Source: Burkholderiaceae bacterium (GTDB lineage: Bacteria > Pseudomonadota > Gammaproteobacteria > Burkholderiales > Burkholderiaceae_C). From it: 64,000 nucleotides of DNA. How positions within the stretch are numbered: position 1 is the first letter of the stretch; each line of letters starts with the position of its first letter. The DNA lies in the NCBI GenBank assembly GCA_913776825.1, contig CAJYPV010000010.1, positions 1 through 64,000 on the forward strand, written 5' to 3'. The notes below the pieces were generated by a model. That model worked only from the letters and a program-made list of their open reading frames with translations, was not told the DNA's origin and did no database searches. The position numbers and the translations under genes were made by a program. This document shows, in pieces, positions 44,184 to 53,101 of the stretch.

Positions 44184-45608
44184 ATGAACCCGGACGCTGT
44201 CGAGAGGGACACCCCCGTGGCCGCCCCGACGGCGGCCCGCGCCCACACGACTTCGGTCGCGTGCGCCGGGTCCGCCCCGGAGGCGGCCGCGCCACTTTCA
44301 GCGGCGCAGCCGTGGTTGCCGCGCCGCCGCGTCACCGCCGCTGCGCTGGCCACGGGTCTGTCGCTGGCCTGTCCCACCACGCCCGCATGGGCGGGATTTT
44401 TCGGCCCGGATGAGCCGTCCGGGCCCGCCCCCTTGCGGGTGGCCACCTTCCCCGACCTGGACCGCGCCGCCCAGGCCGCCGCGGCGCGCTGGGCCAGCCT
44501 GCGGCCGAATGTGCCGCTCAAGCTGAGCTCGCTCCAGTACGCCGATCACCATCTGGCGATGACCACCGCGCTGGCCACCGGCTCCGGGCTGCCGGATGTG
44601 ATGGCCATCGACCTGCGCTACATCGGCAAGTTCGCGGCATCGGGCGGCTTCGTCGATCTGGATCAGGCGCCGTATCTCGCCGCCAGCCATGCCAGCGACT
44701 ACGCCCGCTTCGCGCTCGCGCAGGGACGAGGTCCCGGACAGCGCGGCCAGATCGCGCTGCCGGCGGACATCGGCCCCGGCACGCTGCTGTATCGCCAGGA
44801 TGTGCTGGACAAGGCCGGCGTGTCCGAAGCCGAACTCACCCAGGACTGGGCCAGCTACCTCGCGGCCGGTCAGCGCATCAAGGCCCGCACCGGCGCCTTC
44901 CTGTTCGGCAATGCCGGCGACCTGCGCGACATCGCCTTGCGCCAAGGCCTGCGCGATGGCGAGGGCATTTACTTCGATGCCGACGGGCGGGTGCTGGTCG
45001 ACTCCGAGCGCTTCCATCGGGCCTTCGAGCTGGGCCGTGCTGCACGGCGCGCCGGCCTGGATGCGCGGGCCGTCGCCTGGAGCAACGACTGGGCCGCGGG
45101 CTTCAAGCAAGGCCGCATCGCCACCGCCATGATCGGCGCCTGGCTGGTCGGGCATTTGCGCAACTGGCTGGCGCCTCAGACCTCCGGACTGTGGCGCGCC
45201 GCGCCGCTGCCGGGCGGCATCCAGGCCGCGTATGGCGGATCGTTCTATGCGATTCCGAAGAAGGCGCAGAACAAGGCGGCCGCCTGGGACTTCATCCGCC
45301 TGATGACCGCCAGCCCCGGCGTGCAGTTGCAGGCGCTGCAGGTGCTGGACAGCTTTCCGGCGCTGGTCTCGGTCTATCAGGATCCGGTGATGGATGAAGC
45401 CATCGACTTCCTCGGCGGTCAACGCGCGCGGCAGATGTGGCGGGAGACCGCGATCCGCATTCCCGCGATCCCGGTGCATCGCTTCGACGACCTGGCCACC
45501 GAAATCATCCGCAATGAATTCGAGCAGGTGATCGCCCGCGGCAAGGACATCGCCGTCGCGCTGGCCGAAGCCCGCCATCTGCTCGAGCGCCGAGCGCGCC
45601 GTCGCTGA
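44184..45608 (+). CDS. ABC transporter sugar-binding protein
   Basis: Extracellular solute-binding protein family 1, about 474 residues. A signal sequence with three arginines (LPRRRVTAAALATGLSLACPTTPAWA) starts unusually deep in the frame, near residue 44 of the chosen start, and looks Tat-like. The mature part has the usual two-lobe pattern (VMAIDLRYIGKFAASGGFVDLD, GTLLYRQDVLDKAGV, AYGGSFYAIPKKAQN). The start is doubtful: 44130 or 44184 by ATG, or a TTG nearer the signal peptide. It would deliver sugar to the two permeases that follow within 11 bp. Confidence 0.82.
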   Translation: MNPDAVERDTPVAAPTAARAHTTSVACAGSAPEAAAPLSAAQPWLPRRRVTAAALATGLSLACPTTPAWAGFFGPDEPSGPAPLRVATFPDLDRAAQAAAARWASLRPNVPLKLSSLQYADHHLAMTTALATGSGLPDVMAIDLRYIGKFAASGGFVDLDQAPYLAASHASDYARFALAQGRGPGQRGQIALPADIGPGTLLYRQDVLDKAGVSEAELTQDWASYLAAGQRIKARTGAFLFGNAGDLRDIALRQGLRDGEGIYFDADGRVLVDSERFHRAFELGRAARRAGLDARAVAWSNDWAAGFKQGRIATAMIGAWLVGHLRNWLAPQTSGLWRAAPLPGGIQAAYGGSFYAIPKKAQNKAAAWDFIRLMTASPGVQLQALQVLDSFPALVSVYQDPVMDEAIDFLGGQRARQMWRETAIRIPAIPVHRFDDLATEIIRNEFEQVIARGKDIAVALAEARHLLERRARRR

Positions 45609-45619
45609 AGGCCATCACG

Positions 45620-46627
45620 ATGTTCCGCCGAGCCGTTCCCTCTGCCGAATCGGGTGTGCCCGCGCCCGTGGTCCGTCGCGGCCGGGATGCGCGGACCTGG
45701 GCGCCTTATCTGTTCCTGGCGCCGTTCTTCCTGATCTTCGCGGTCTTCGGCCTGTTCCCGCTGCTGTTCTCCATCTACCTGTCGTTCCAGCAGTGGAACC
45801 CGGCCGAAGGCCTGCAGACGATGCACAGCGTGGGCCTGGAGAATTACTGGTACGCGCTCACCGATCCGTGGTTTCACGACTCGCTGCTGAACACGCTGTG
45901 GTTCGCGCTGGTGTCGGGCGCGCCGCAGCACCTGGTGGCGCTGCCGCTGGCCTACTTCATCCATCGCCAGGTCAAGCGTGGCCGCGACCTGTTGGTGGGC
46001 GCGTATTTCGTGCCCTACATCACCTCCAGCGTCGCGATCGCGCTGATCTTCAGCACGCTCTATTCCCGCGACTACGGCCTGATCAACGCCGCGCTCGCGG
46101 AGCTGACGCGCATGCCCTTCATCGGCAGTCCGCTGGAGGCCGCCCAACTGGCTCGTGGTGGCCCGATCGACTGGCTCGGCGATGCGGACACCACCCGGCC
46201 GGCCGTTGCCTTCGTGGTCTTCTGGCGCTACCTCGGCTGGAACCTGGTGCTGTACCTGTCGGCGCTGCAGGTGATCGATCAGGACCTGTATGAAGCCGCC
46301 ACGCTCGATGGTGCGTCGACCTGGCAGCAGTTCCGCCATGTGACGCTGCCGCTGCTCAAGCCGATGATCTTCTTCGCGGTCACGCTCACCTTGATCGGCA
46401 ACCTGCAGCTGTTCGAAGAGCCCTTCATCCTGGTCGATTCCGAGAAGGGCGTCAGCCACTCGGTGATGACCAGCGCCATCTTCATGTACCGGATGGCCTT
46501 CAACGATGGGGACTTCGGCACGGCCTCGGCGGTCTCGTGGCTGCTGTTCCTGCTGATCGCCGGGCTGACCTGGCTGAATGCGCGGCTGTTCGGCCGTGAT
46601 GCGCGAGGCGCCCATGAGGCCGGCTGA
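45620..46627 (+). CDS. ABC sugar transporter permease (MalF-type)
   Basis: A 335-residue inner-membrane protein with about six membrane helices, the first at YLFLAPFFLIFAVFGLFPLL. The EAA loop that contacts the ATPase is seen as YEAATLDGASTWQQFRHVTL. It belongs to the carbohydrate uptake CUT1 family. It pairs with the next permease, which starts 14 bp before this gene ends. Confidence 0.9.
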   Translation: MFRRAVPSAESGVPAPVVRRGRDARTWAPYLFLAPFFLIFAVFGLFPLLFSIYLSFQQWNPAEGLQTMHSVGLENYWYALTDPWFHDSLLNTLWFALVSGAPQHLVALPLAYFIHRQVKRGRDLLVGAYFVPYITSSVAIALIFSTLYSRDYGLINAALAELTRMPFIGSPLEAAQLARGGPIDWLGDADTTRPAVAFVVFWRYLGWNLVLYLSALQVIDQDLYEAATLDGASTWQQFRHVTLPLLKPMIFFAVTLTLIGNLQLFEEPFILVDSEKGVSHSVMTSAIFMYRMAFNDGDFGTASAVSWLLFLLIAGLTWLNARLFGRDARGAHEAG

Positions 46628-47498
46628 CACCATGGCCCGTCCGCTGCCGTTGGCCCCCAGCGCCGCGCCTCGGCGCGCCTGGCTGTCCCGGCCCTGGTTC
46701 GCCTGGATGCTGATCCTCGCCGGCGCGGCGCTGCTGATCGCGCCGCTGTATTTCACCTTCGTGTTCGCGACCCACGGCCGCAGCGAGATCTTCAATTCGC
46801 CGCCGCCGCTGTGGTTCGGCGATCAGGCGCTGTCCAACTTGCGCCTGCTCGAAGAGCGGCTGCCGTTCTGGCGCAACCTGGGCATGAGCCTGTATGTGGC
46901 CAGCATGACCACGCTGCTGAATCTGCTGCTGTGCTCGATGGCGGGTTATGCCTTCGCCATCTACCAGTTCCGCTTCAAGCGCGCGCTGTTCGCGCTGGTG
47001 CTGGGGTCGATGATGCTGCCCAACTTCCTGCACATGATCCCCAGCTTCATGGTGATGGATGCGCTGGGCTGGATCGACCAACCACGCGCGCTCTATGTGC
47101 CGGCCGCGGCCAGCGCGGTGGGCATCTTCCTGATGCGCCAGTACATCGGCTCGTCGATCCCGCGTGACCTGATCGACGCGGCCCGCATGGATGGGTGCGG
47201 CGAGTTCCGCATCTTCCGCAGCGTCGTGCTGCCGCTGCTCAAGCCCGCGCTCGGCACGCTGGGGCTGATCACCTTCATCGCTTCCTGGAACAACTTCGTC
47301 GCCCCGCTGGTGGTGATGCGCTCGCCCGAGCACTACCCGCTGCCCCTGGCCCTGCGCTCGATGCAGACCCCCAACAACACCGAATGGGGCGCACTCATGA
47401 TCGGCAGCGCCATCGCGATGCTGCCGCTCCTGATCGCCTATGTCTTCAGCGCCCGTCGCCTGGTCTCCGGCCTCACCGCCGGTGCCGTGCGCGGCTGA
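46614..47498 (+). CDS. ABC sugar transporter permease (MalG-type)
   Basis: A 294-residue membrane protein with six predicted helices and the EAA-type loop LIDAARMDGCGEFRIFRSVV ahead of LPLLKPALGTLGLITFI. With the preceding gene it forms the membrane pore of a CUT1 sugar importer. GAGG precedes the chosen ATG, and another ATG lies at 46632. No ATP-binding subunit follows, so the pair must borrow one encoded elsewhere. Confidence 0.9.
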   Translation: MRPADTMARPLPLAPSAAPRRAWLSRPWFAWMLILAGAALLIAPLYFTFVFATHGRSEIFNSPPPLWFGDQALSNLRLLEERLPFWRNLGMSLYVASMTTLLNLLLCSMAGYAFAIYQFRFKRALFALVLGSMMLPNFLHMIPSFMVMDALGWIDQPRALYVPAAASAVGIFLMRQYIGSSIPRDLIDAARMDGCGEFRIFRSVVLPLLKPALGTLGLITFIASWNNFVAPLVVMRSPEHYPLPLALRSMQTPNNTEWGALMIGSAIAMLPLLIAYVFSARRLVSGLTAGAVRG

Positions 47499-48928
47499 TG
47501 CCCCGATCGGCCTCTCAACGATCTCCCGCCATGAACCCATCGACCATGAAACCGTTCGACTCCTCCTCCGCGACCGACACCGCCCTGATCCGCGACCTGA
47601 TCCAGTCCCTGCCGGCCGATTTCCAATGGGGCTCCGCCACCAGCGCCGCGCAGATCGAAGGCGCCGCCCGCGAGGACGGCAAGGGCGAGTCGATCTGGGA
47701 CCGCTTCTGCGCCCAGCCGGGCCGGATCAAGGATGCGTCCAACATCGATGTGGCCTGCGATCACTACCGCCGTTATCCGGAAGACGTGGCGCTGATGAAG
47801 TGGCTGGGCCTGGATGCCTACCGCTTCTCGTTCTCCTGGCCGCGCGTGCAGCCGCTGGGCCGCGGCGCCTGGAACGAGGCCGGCTTCGCCTTCTATGACC
47901 GCCTGATCGATGAACTGCTGGCCGCCGGCATCCGCCCGCATGCCACGCTCTATCACTGGGACCTGCCGCAGGCGCTGGATGACGGCATCAACGGCTGGCT
48001 GTCGCGCGACGTGGTGCCGCTGTTCGCCGACTATGCCGCCGAGATCGCCCGCCGCTTCGGCGATCGCCTGGCCAGCATCGCCACGCTGAATGAACCGTGG
48101 TGCTCGGCCACGCTGGGTTATGAGACCGCGCAATTCGCGCCCGGCCACACCAGCCGCGCCGAAGCGGTGCAGGTCTCGCATCACCTGCTGATGGCCCATG
48201 GCGCGGCCATGCAGGCGATGCGCGCGGTCGGGTCGAAGGCGCAACTGGGCATCGTGCTCAACCACACGCCGTCCTTCCCCGCCGATCCGAAGAGCGAGGA
48301 CGACCGCCGCGCCGCCCGCATCGATGACGGCACCAATGTGCGCTGGTACATGGACCCGGTCTTCCGCGGCCAGTACCCGGCCGACATCATCGAGTACCTC
48401 GGTGCCGATGCGCCGAAGATCCAGGATGGCGATCTGGCGCTGATCCATCAGCCGCTCGATTTCCTGGGCGTCAACTTCTACACCCGCAGCCTGCTGAATG
48501 GCCAGAACGGTCAGCAGTCGATGGTCACGCCGCCCGCCGAGCTGGGCCTGACCGACATGGGCTGGGAGATCTATCCCCAGGCGCTGACCCAGCATCTGCT
48601 GCGCATCACCCGTGAATACACGCCGCCGCCCATCGTCATCACCGAGAACGGCATGGCCAATGCGGACCGCATCGTCGACGGCCGCGTGCCGGACGAGGCC
48701 CGCATCGCTTATCTGCGGGGCCACCTCTCCGCCGTCGCACAGGCGGTGGCGCTGGGCGCCGACGTGCGGGGCTATTTCTACTGGAGCCTGCTGGACAACT
48801 TCGAATGGAACTCCGGCTACCTGAAACGCTTCGGCCTGTTCCATGTCGACTACGCCAGCCAGGCGCGTCTGGCCAAGGACAGCGCGCATTGGTATCGCGG
48901 CGTGATCGAGCAATTCAAGGCCCGCTGA
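47498..48928 (+). CDS. GH1 family beta-glucosidase
   Basis: Cleaves beta-linked glucosides to glucose in the cytoplasm, since no signal peptide is seen. GH1 TIM-barrel of about 476 residues. The acid/base Glu is in TLNEPWC (E199) and the nucleophile in VITENGM (E383). The family opening LPADFQWGSATSAAQIEG and the C-terminal YWSLLDNFEWNSGY block are intact. The start at 47498 overlaps the permease stop (TGATG). ATG codons at 47531 and 47546 are alternatives, and the first ~30 residues are low-complexity. 6-phospho-glucosidase activity is less likely because the importer is ABC-type, not PTS. Confidence 0.92.
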   Translation: MPRSASQRSPAMNPSTMKPFDSSSATDTALIRDLIQSLPADFQWGSATSAAQIEGAAREDGKGESIWDRFCAQPGRIKDASNIDVACDHYRRYPEDVALMKWLGLDAYRFSFSWPRVQPLGRGAWNEAGFAFYDRLIDELLAAGIRPHATLYHWDLPQALDDGINGWLSRDVVPLFADYAAEIARRFGDRLASIATLNEPWCSATLGYETAQFAPGHTSRAEAVQVSHHLLMAHGAAMQAMRAVGSKAQLGIVLNHTPSFPADPKSEDDRRAARIDDGTNVRWYMDPVFRGQYPADIIEYLGADAPKIQDGDLALIHQPLDFLGVNFYTRSLLNGQNGQQSMVTPPAELGLTDMGWEIYPQALTQHLLRITREYTPPPIVITENGMANADRIVDGRVPDEARIAYLRGHLSAVAQAVALGADVRGYFYWSLLDNFEWNSGYLKRFGLFHVDYASQARLAKDSAHWYRGVIEQFKAR

Positions 48929-48986
48929 CAAGCGTGCAGGTGCCGATGAGCCGCCGGGTCGGACCCTGTCGCACCGGGAGACGGAT

Positions 48987-49997
48987 ATGAGCGCGTCGAG
49001 TTCGGCCGCCACGTCCGCGACCCGGAGCGCCCGGCTGCTGGCGGACGTCGGCGGCACGCATGTGCGGTTTGCCAGCCAGGAGGCGCCCGACGCGCCACTC
49101 GAGCATCTGGCGCGCTATGCGTGCCGGGATTTCGAGTCGCTGGCCGATGCGATCTTCTATCACCTGCATCGCGAGGGCCTGCCGCGCCCGCACAGTTGCG
49201 CCATCGGCATCGCCACTGCGATCACCGGTGACCATGTGCGCATGACCAATCACCACTGGAGCTTCTCCACCAAGGCGCTTCAGGCCGCGCTGGGTGCGGA
49301 GCGGCTGCTGGTGCTCAATGACTCGACCGCGCTCGCGCTGTCGCTGCCCTCGTTGACCGCGCCCTCGCTGCGCCAGGTCGGTGGTGGCCAGGCGGTGGCG
49401 GGTGCGCCGATGGGGCTGGTCAGCCCCGGCACCGGCCTGGGCGTGTCGGGATTGCTGCCGTCTCAGGATGGGGCGCACTGGGCGGCGGTCGGCGGCGAGG
49501 GCGGCCATGTGACGCTCACCTCCTATGAGCCGGAAGAGCAGGCGGTGCTGGATCGACTGCATCGCCGCTTCGGTCATGTGTCGGCGGAGCGCGCGGTGTC
49601 GGGGCCAGGTCTTGAGCACCTGTATCTTGCGCTGGCTGAACTTCGCGGCCTGGTGCTGGCGCCCGGCGAGGGCCGCGATGCGCCGGCCATCACCGCCGCC
49701 GCGCTGGCCGGCGAGAGCTTCAGCGCCGACGTGCTGCGCATGTTCTGCGGCTTGCTGGGCGATGTCGCCGGCAATGTCGCGCTCATGCTGGGCGCGCGAG
49801 GCGGGCTGTATCTCGGCGGCGGCATCGTGCCGCGGCTCGGCACCTGGCTGGACGAGAGCCCGTTCCGCGCGCGCTTCGAGTCCAAAGGCCGCTTCACGGC
49901 CTTCCTTCGCGCCATCCCGACCTTCGTGGTCCGGGAGTCCGACCAGGCCGCGCTGCTCGGTGCCAGTCGCGCGCTGGGCGGCGACCAGCCGCATTGA
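48987..49997 (+). CDS. glk: Glucokinase
   Basis: Phosphorylates glucose with ATP to glucose 6-phosphate. Proteobacterial Glk family, 336 residues: ARLLADVGGTHVRFA (phosphate 1), VLNDSTALALSLP carrying the catalytic Asp, SPGTGLGVSG (phosphate 2) and GEGGHVTL (sugar contact Glu/His). LMLGARGGLYLGGGIVPR closes the adenosine site. GGGAGA precedes the ATG. Its place 58 bp after the beta-glucosidase gene fits use of the released glucose. Confidence 0.9.
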   Translation: MSASSSAATSATRSARLLADVGGTHVRFASQEAPDAPLEHLARYACRDFESLADAIFYHLHREGLPRPHSCAIGIATAITGDHVRMTNHHWSFSTKALQAALGAERLLVLNDSTALALSLPSLTAPSLRQVGGGQAVAGAPMGLVSPGTGLGVSGLLPSQDGAHWAAVGGEGGHVTLTSYEPEEQAVLDRLHRRFGHVSAERAVSGPGLEHLYLALAELRGLVLAPGEGRDAPAITAAALAGESFSADVLRMFCGLLGDVAGNVALMLGARGGLYLGGGIVPRLGTWLDESPFRARFESKGRFTAFLRAIPTFVVRESDQAALLGASRALGGDQPH

Positions 49998-50029
49998 GCG
50001 CGGGCGATCGGTCTCGCGTCCGCCGTTTC

Positions 50030-50752
50030 ATGTCCACGCCGCCGTCCGCACTCCCGCCCCTGATCCGACGTCGCACCGATCGCGACGAGACGTCGCACGC
50101 GGCCACCGCCCCACCGATGCGATCGGAGACGCCGCCACGCGCGTCCGCTGGCGCAACTCCCGTCCCGACCACTTCACTTGCCACCCATGACGGCGAGGCC
50201 GCCCCGCTGGCGCGGCTGGCCGAAGCGGTGGATGCGTGGACGTCCATGATGGCGGCTGCGTCGATGGGCGTGCCGAGCGTGCCGGGTGCGCCGGCCGTGT
50301 CGGCGGTCGACGCGGTGTCCGCGCCGCCGTCCGCCGAGGAGGCGATGTCCGGGCGCGATCCGCTGCTGCGCCAGCTCATGTCACTGGAGCGCGCGCTGCA
50401 TCGTCCCCAGATCCGACGCGATCCGCAGCGACTCGACGCCTTGCTGCACGCCGAGTTCGTGGAGATCGGCTACGGCGGTCGCCGTCACACCAAGACCGAT
50501 CTGCTGGCGCTGCTCCCCACGCTGCCGCTGGATGGCAACGAGATCCGCGCGCAGGACGTCGAGGTGCAGACGCTGTCCCCTGATCTGGTGCTGCTGACCT
50601 ACCGCAGCGTGCATCGCCATCCGGACGGCACCTTGACCCGCTTCAGCCATCGCAGCTCGTTGTGGGAGCGGCAGGCCGGGACGTGGCGGCTGCGCTTCCA
50701 TCAAGGCACGCCGACGCAGGCCTTCGAGCTGCTGCCCTGGTCGGGGCCATGA
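50030..50752 (+). CDS. DUF4440/SnoaL-like NTF2-fold protein with long low-complexity N-terminus
   Basis: The C-terminal ~130 residues (from MSGRDPLLRQLMSLERALH) have the cone-like NTF2 fold of DUF4440 proteins: LLHAEFVEIGYGGRRHTKTDLLALLP, VLLTYRSVHRHPDGTLTRFSHRSSLWERQAGTWRLRFHQGT. The preceding ~105 residues are Ala/Pro/Ser/Thr-rich and may not be translated. An ATG at 50345 with GAGGAGG just before it could be the true start, giving a 135-residue protein. The function is unknown. Its stop codon overlaps the T-tract of the opposite-strand M13 terminator. Confidence 0.6.
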   Translation: MSTPPSALPPLIRRRTDRDETSHAATAPPMRSETPPRASAGATPVPTTSLATHDGEAAPLARLAEAVDAWTSMMAAASMGVPSVPGAPAVSAVDAVSAPPSAEEAMSGRDPLLRQLMSLERALHRPQIRRDPQRLDALLHAEFVEIGYGGRRHTKTDLLALLPTLPLDGNEIRAQDVEVQTLSPDLVLLTYRSVHRHPDGTLTRFSHRSSLWERQAGTWRLRFHQGTPTQAFELLPWSGP

Positions 50753-50776
50753 AAAAGGGGCCGCGATCGCGGCCCC
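50752..50776 (-). terminator. Rho-independent terminator of the M13 peptidase gene
   Basis: A 20-bp perfect palindrome GGGGCCGCGATCGCGGCCCC (50757-50776) is followed on the minus strand by five T residues. Confidence 0.85.
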
Positions 50777-50842
50777 CAGGAAGGACGGTGGGCGCCGCCA
50801 CGCGGGCGGCGCCGATGCATCAGCGGGCGCTGCCCGCCGGGC

Positions 50843-52864
50843 TCACCAGATGCGGATGCGCTCGTCCGAGGGCTTGAACATCTTGTCGCCCGGCTTGGTC
50901 TTGAAGGCCTCGTGGAAGCCGTCGTGGTTGACCGCGGCGCCATTGGCACGGAACTCCGGCGGCGAATGCGGATCCACCGTCAGCAGTTGCAGCTTGCGCT
51001 CTTCGCGGGCCTTCTCGCGCCAGGCTTGCGACCAGCCCATGAAGAAGCGCTGCTCACCGGTGTAGCCGTCGATCACCGGCGCGGGCTTGCCGCCCAGCGA
51101 GCGCAGATAGGCCTTGTAGGCGATCTGCAGGCCCGACAGGTCGGCGATGTTCTCGCCCAGCGTCAGCTTGCCGTTCAGATGCTTGCCCGGGATCGGCTCA
51201 TAACCCTCGTACTGGGCGACCAGCTTGGCGCCGATGGCGTCGAAGGCCTTGCGGTCATCGTCGGTCCACCAGTTGCGCAGCGCGCCATTGCCATCGAACT
51301 GGCTGCCCTGGTCATCAAAGCCGTGGCTGATCTCGTGGCCGATCACCGCGCCGATGGCGCCGTAGTTCACCGCGTCGTCCGCCTTGGTGTTGTAGAACGG
51401 CGGTTGCAGGATCGCGGCCGGGAAGACGATCTCGTTCATCGTCGGGTTGTAGTAGGCATTGACGGTCTGCGGCGTCATCAGCCATTCGCGGCGGTCGACC
51501 GGCTTGCTGGCCTTGGCGGCCTGGCGCTGCCATTCGAATTGCGCGGCGCGCAGTCCGTTGGCCAGCGCATCACCCGCCCGCACTTCCAGCGCGCCGTAAT
51601 CGCGCCAGGTGTCGGGATAACCGATCTTCACCATGTACTTGGACAGCTTGTCCTGCGCCTGCGCCTTGGTGGCGGGCGTCATCCAGCTGAGCTTGTCGAT
51701 GGAGTCCTTGTAGGACGCCAGCAGGTTGTTGACCAGCGCCAGCATGCGGGCCTTGTCGGCGGCCGGGAAGTAGCGCTTGACGTAGACCTCGCCCACCGCT
51801 TCGCCCAGCGCGCCGTTCACATTGCCGACCGCTTGCTGCCAGCGTGGCTTCTCGCTCTTGGCGCCGGTCAGCGCCGAGCCGTGGAAGGCGAAATGCGCAT
51901 CACGGAAGGCCTTGGGCAGGGTGTCGGCGGCGCCGTCGAGCGCATGCAGCGTCAGGTAGAGCTTGATGTCGTCCAGCGGCGCTTCGCCCAGGATCTTGGC
52001 GGCACCGACCAGGTAGCTGGGCTGCGACGCCGAGAGCTTGTCCAGGTTGGGCAGCGAGGCGGCGTTGAAGAAGGCATTCCAGTCGAAGCCGGGCGCCTGC
52101 TGGGCCAGCTCTTGCGGCGTCATCGGGTTGTAGAGCTTGACCGGGTCGCGGTTGTCGACCTTGTCCCACTGCACCTCGGCCAGGCGATGTTCCAGCGCGA
52201 TGACCCGCTTGGCGGCGTCGGCCGGATCGTCCAGACGGGCCAGGCGCGCCAGCGTTTCCAGATAGTTCTGGTAGGCGCCGCGGGCCTTGGACAGGCGCTC
52301 GTCCTCGGTCTTCAGGTAGTAGTCGCGGTCCGGCAGACCCAGGCCGCCCTGCCAGGTGATCAGGCGGTTGATGGTGGGATCCTTGAAGTCGGCATCCAGC
52401 GTCAGCGGCACCGGGGTGTTGATGACGCCGGTCTGGCGGCCCATCCACATCGCGACTTCCTCGCGGGTCTTGATGGCCGCGATGCTGTCCAGCAGCGGCT
52501 TCACCGGCGCCAGGCCTGCCTTGTCGATCGCGGCGGTGTTCAGGTAGGCCGCGTAGTAGTCGCCGACCTTCTGCTCCACCGAGCCGGGCTTGCCCTTCTT
52601 CTTGGCCAGCTCTTCCACGATGCCGCGCACCCGCTTGTCCGACAGATCGCCCAACTGGACGAAGGTGCCGAAGGACGACTTGTCGCCCGGGATGTCGGTG
52701 GTGGCGAGCCAGTGGCCGTTGGCGGCGCGGAACAGGTCGTCCTGCGGCCGGACCGACTTGTCGAAGCCCGGCAGTGCCAGACCGGATTGCGGCGTGGCCG
52801 CCATGGCGATGCCGCCCAGATGCATCAGCAGAGCCAGGGTGGAGAGACGGAGAGCTTTCTTCAT
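50843..52864 (-). CDS. M13 family zinc metallopeptidase (PepO/neprilysin-like)
   Basis: An exported endopeptidase of 673 residues. A signal peptide (LRLSTLALLMHLGGIAMA) is followed by the M13 N-domain (QDDLFRAANGHWLATTDIPGD) and the catalytic C-domain. It has NAYYNPTMNEIVFPAAIL (substrate-binding N-A-Y-Y), the zinc site VIGHEISHGFDDQG (HExxH), GENIADLSG (third ligand Glu) and CxxW-like end KPSDERIRIW. The start ATG at 52864 places the signal peptide correctly. It acts on peptides in the periplasm or outside. It ends at a strong terminator. Confidence 0.93.
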   Translation of the reverse strand: MKKALRLSTLALLMHLGGIAMAATPQSGLALPGFDKSVRPQDDLFRAANGHWLATTDIPGDKSSFGTFVQLGDLSDKRVRGIVEELAKKKGKPGSVEQKVGDYYAAYLNTAAIDKAGLAPVKPLLDSIAAIKTREEVAMWMGRQTGVINTPVPLTLDADFKDPTINRLITWQGGLGLPDRDYYLKTEDERLSKARGAYQNYLETLARLARLDDPADAAKRVIALEHRLAEVQWDKVDNRDPVKLYNPMTPQELAQQAPGFDWNAFFNAASLPNLDKLSASQPSYLVGAAKILGEAPLDDIKLYLTLHALDGAADTLPKAFRDAHFAFHGSALTGAKSEKPRWQQAVGNVNGALGEAVGEVYVKRYFPAADKARMLALVNNLLASYKDSIDKLSWMTPATKAQAQDKLSKYMVKIGYPDTWRDYGALEVRAGDALANGLRAAQFEWQRQAAKASKPVDRREWLMTPQTVNAYYNPTMNEIVFPAAILQPPFYNTKADDAVNYGAIGAVIGHEISHGFDDQGSQFDGNGALRNWWTDDDRKAFDAIGAKLVAQYEGYEPIPGKHLNGKLTLGENIADLSGLQIAYKAYLRSLGGKPAPVIDGYTGEQRFFMGWSQAWREKAREERKLQLLTVDPHSPPEFRANGAAVNHDGFHEAFKTKPGDKMFKPSDERIRIW

Positions 52865-53101
52865 CACAGCAGGAAGCGGAGCGCGGGCCAGGCCCGACGG
52901 AGCCGACAGCCTATGCCAAAAGACACGGCATGCCAAAAGCCAGTCCCTCCGGGAAGACCCGCAGGTCGGCCGGACGTAGGCGGGGACGGCGCGGCCAGGG
53001 TGAGGACATCGTGGCGCGAGTCGGTCGGGCGAGTCGGTCGGGTGGGTCATGGACCCGGCGGTCCGGCTGCGATACTGCCCGCAAAACAATGGAGTGGCAT
53101 C

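Noticed and set aside
50912..53101. Plus-strand extension of the enoyl-CoA hydratase frame across the M13 gene
   Set aside because: It is antisense to M13 peptidase. The hydratase begins at GTG 53102 with a good ribosome-binding site and family start.
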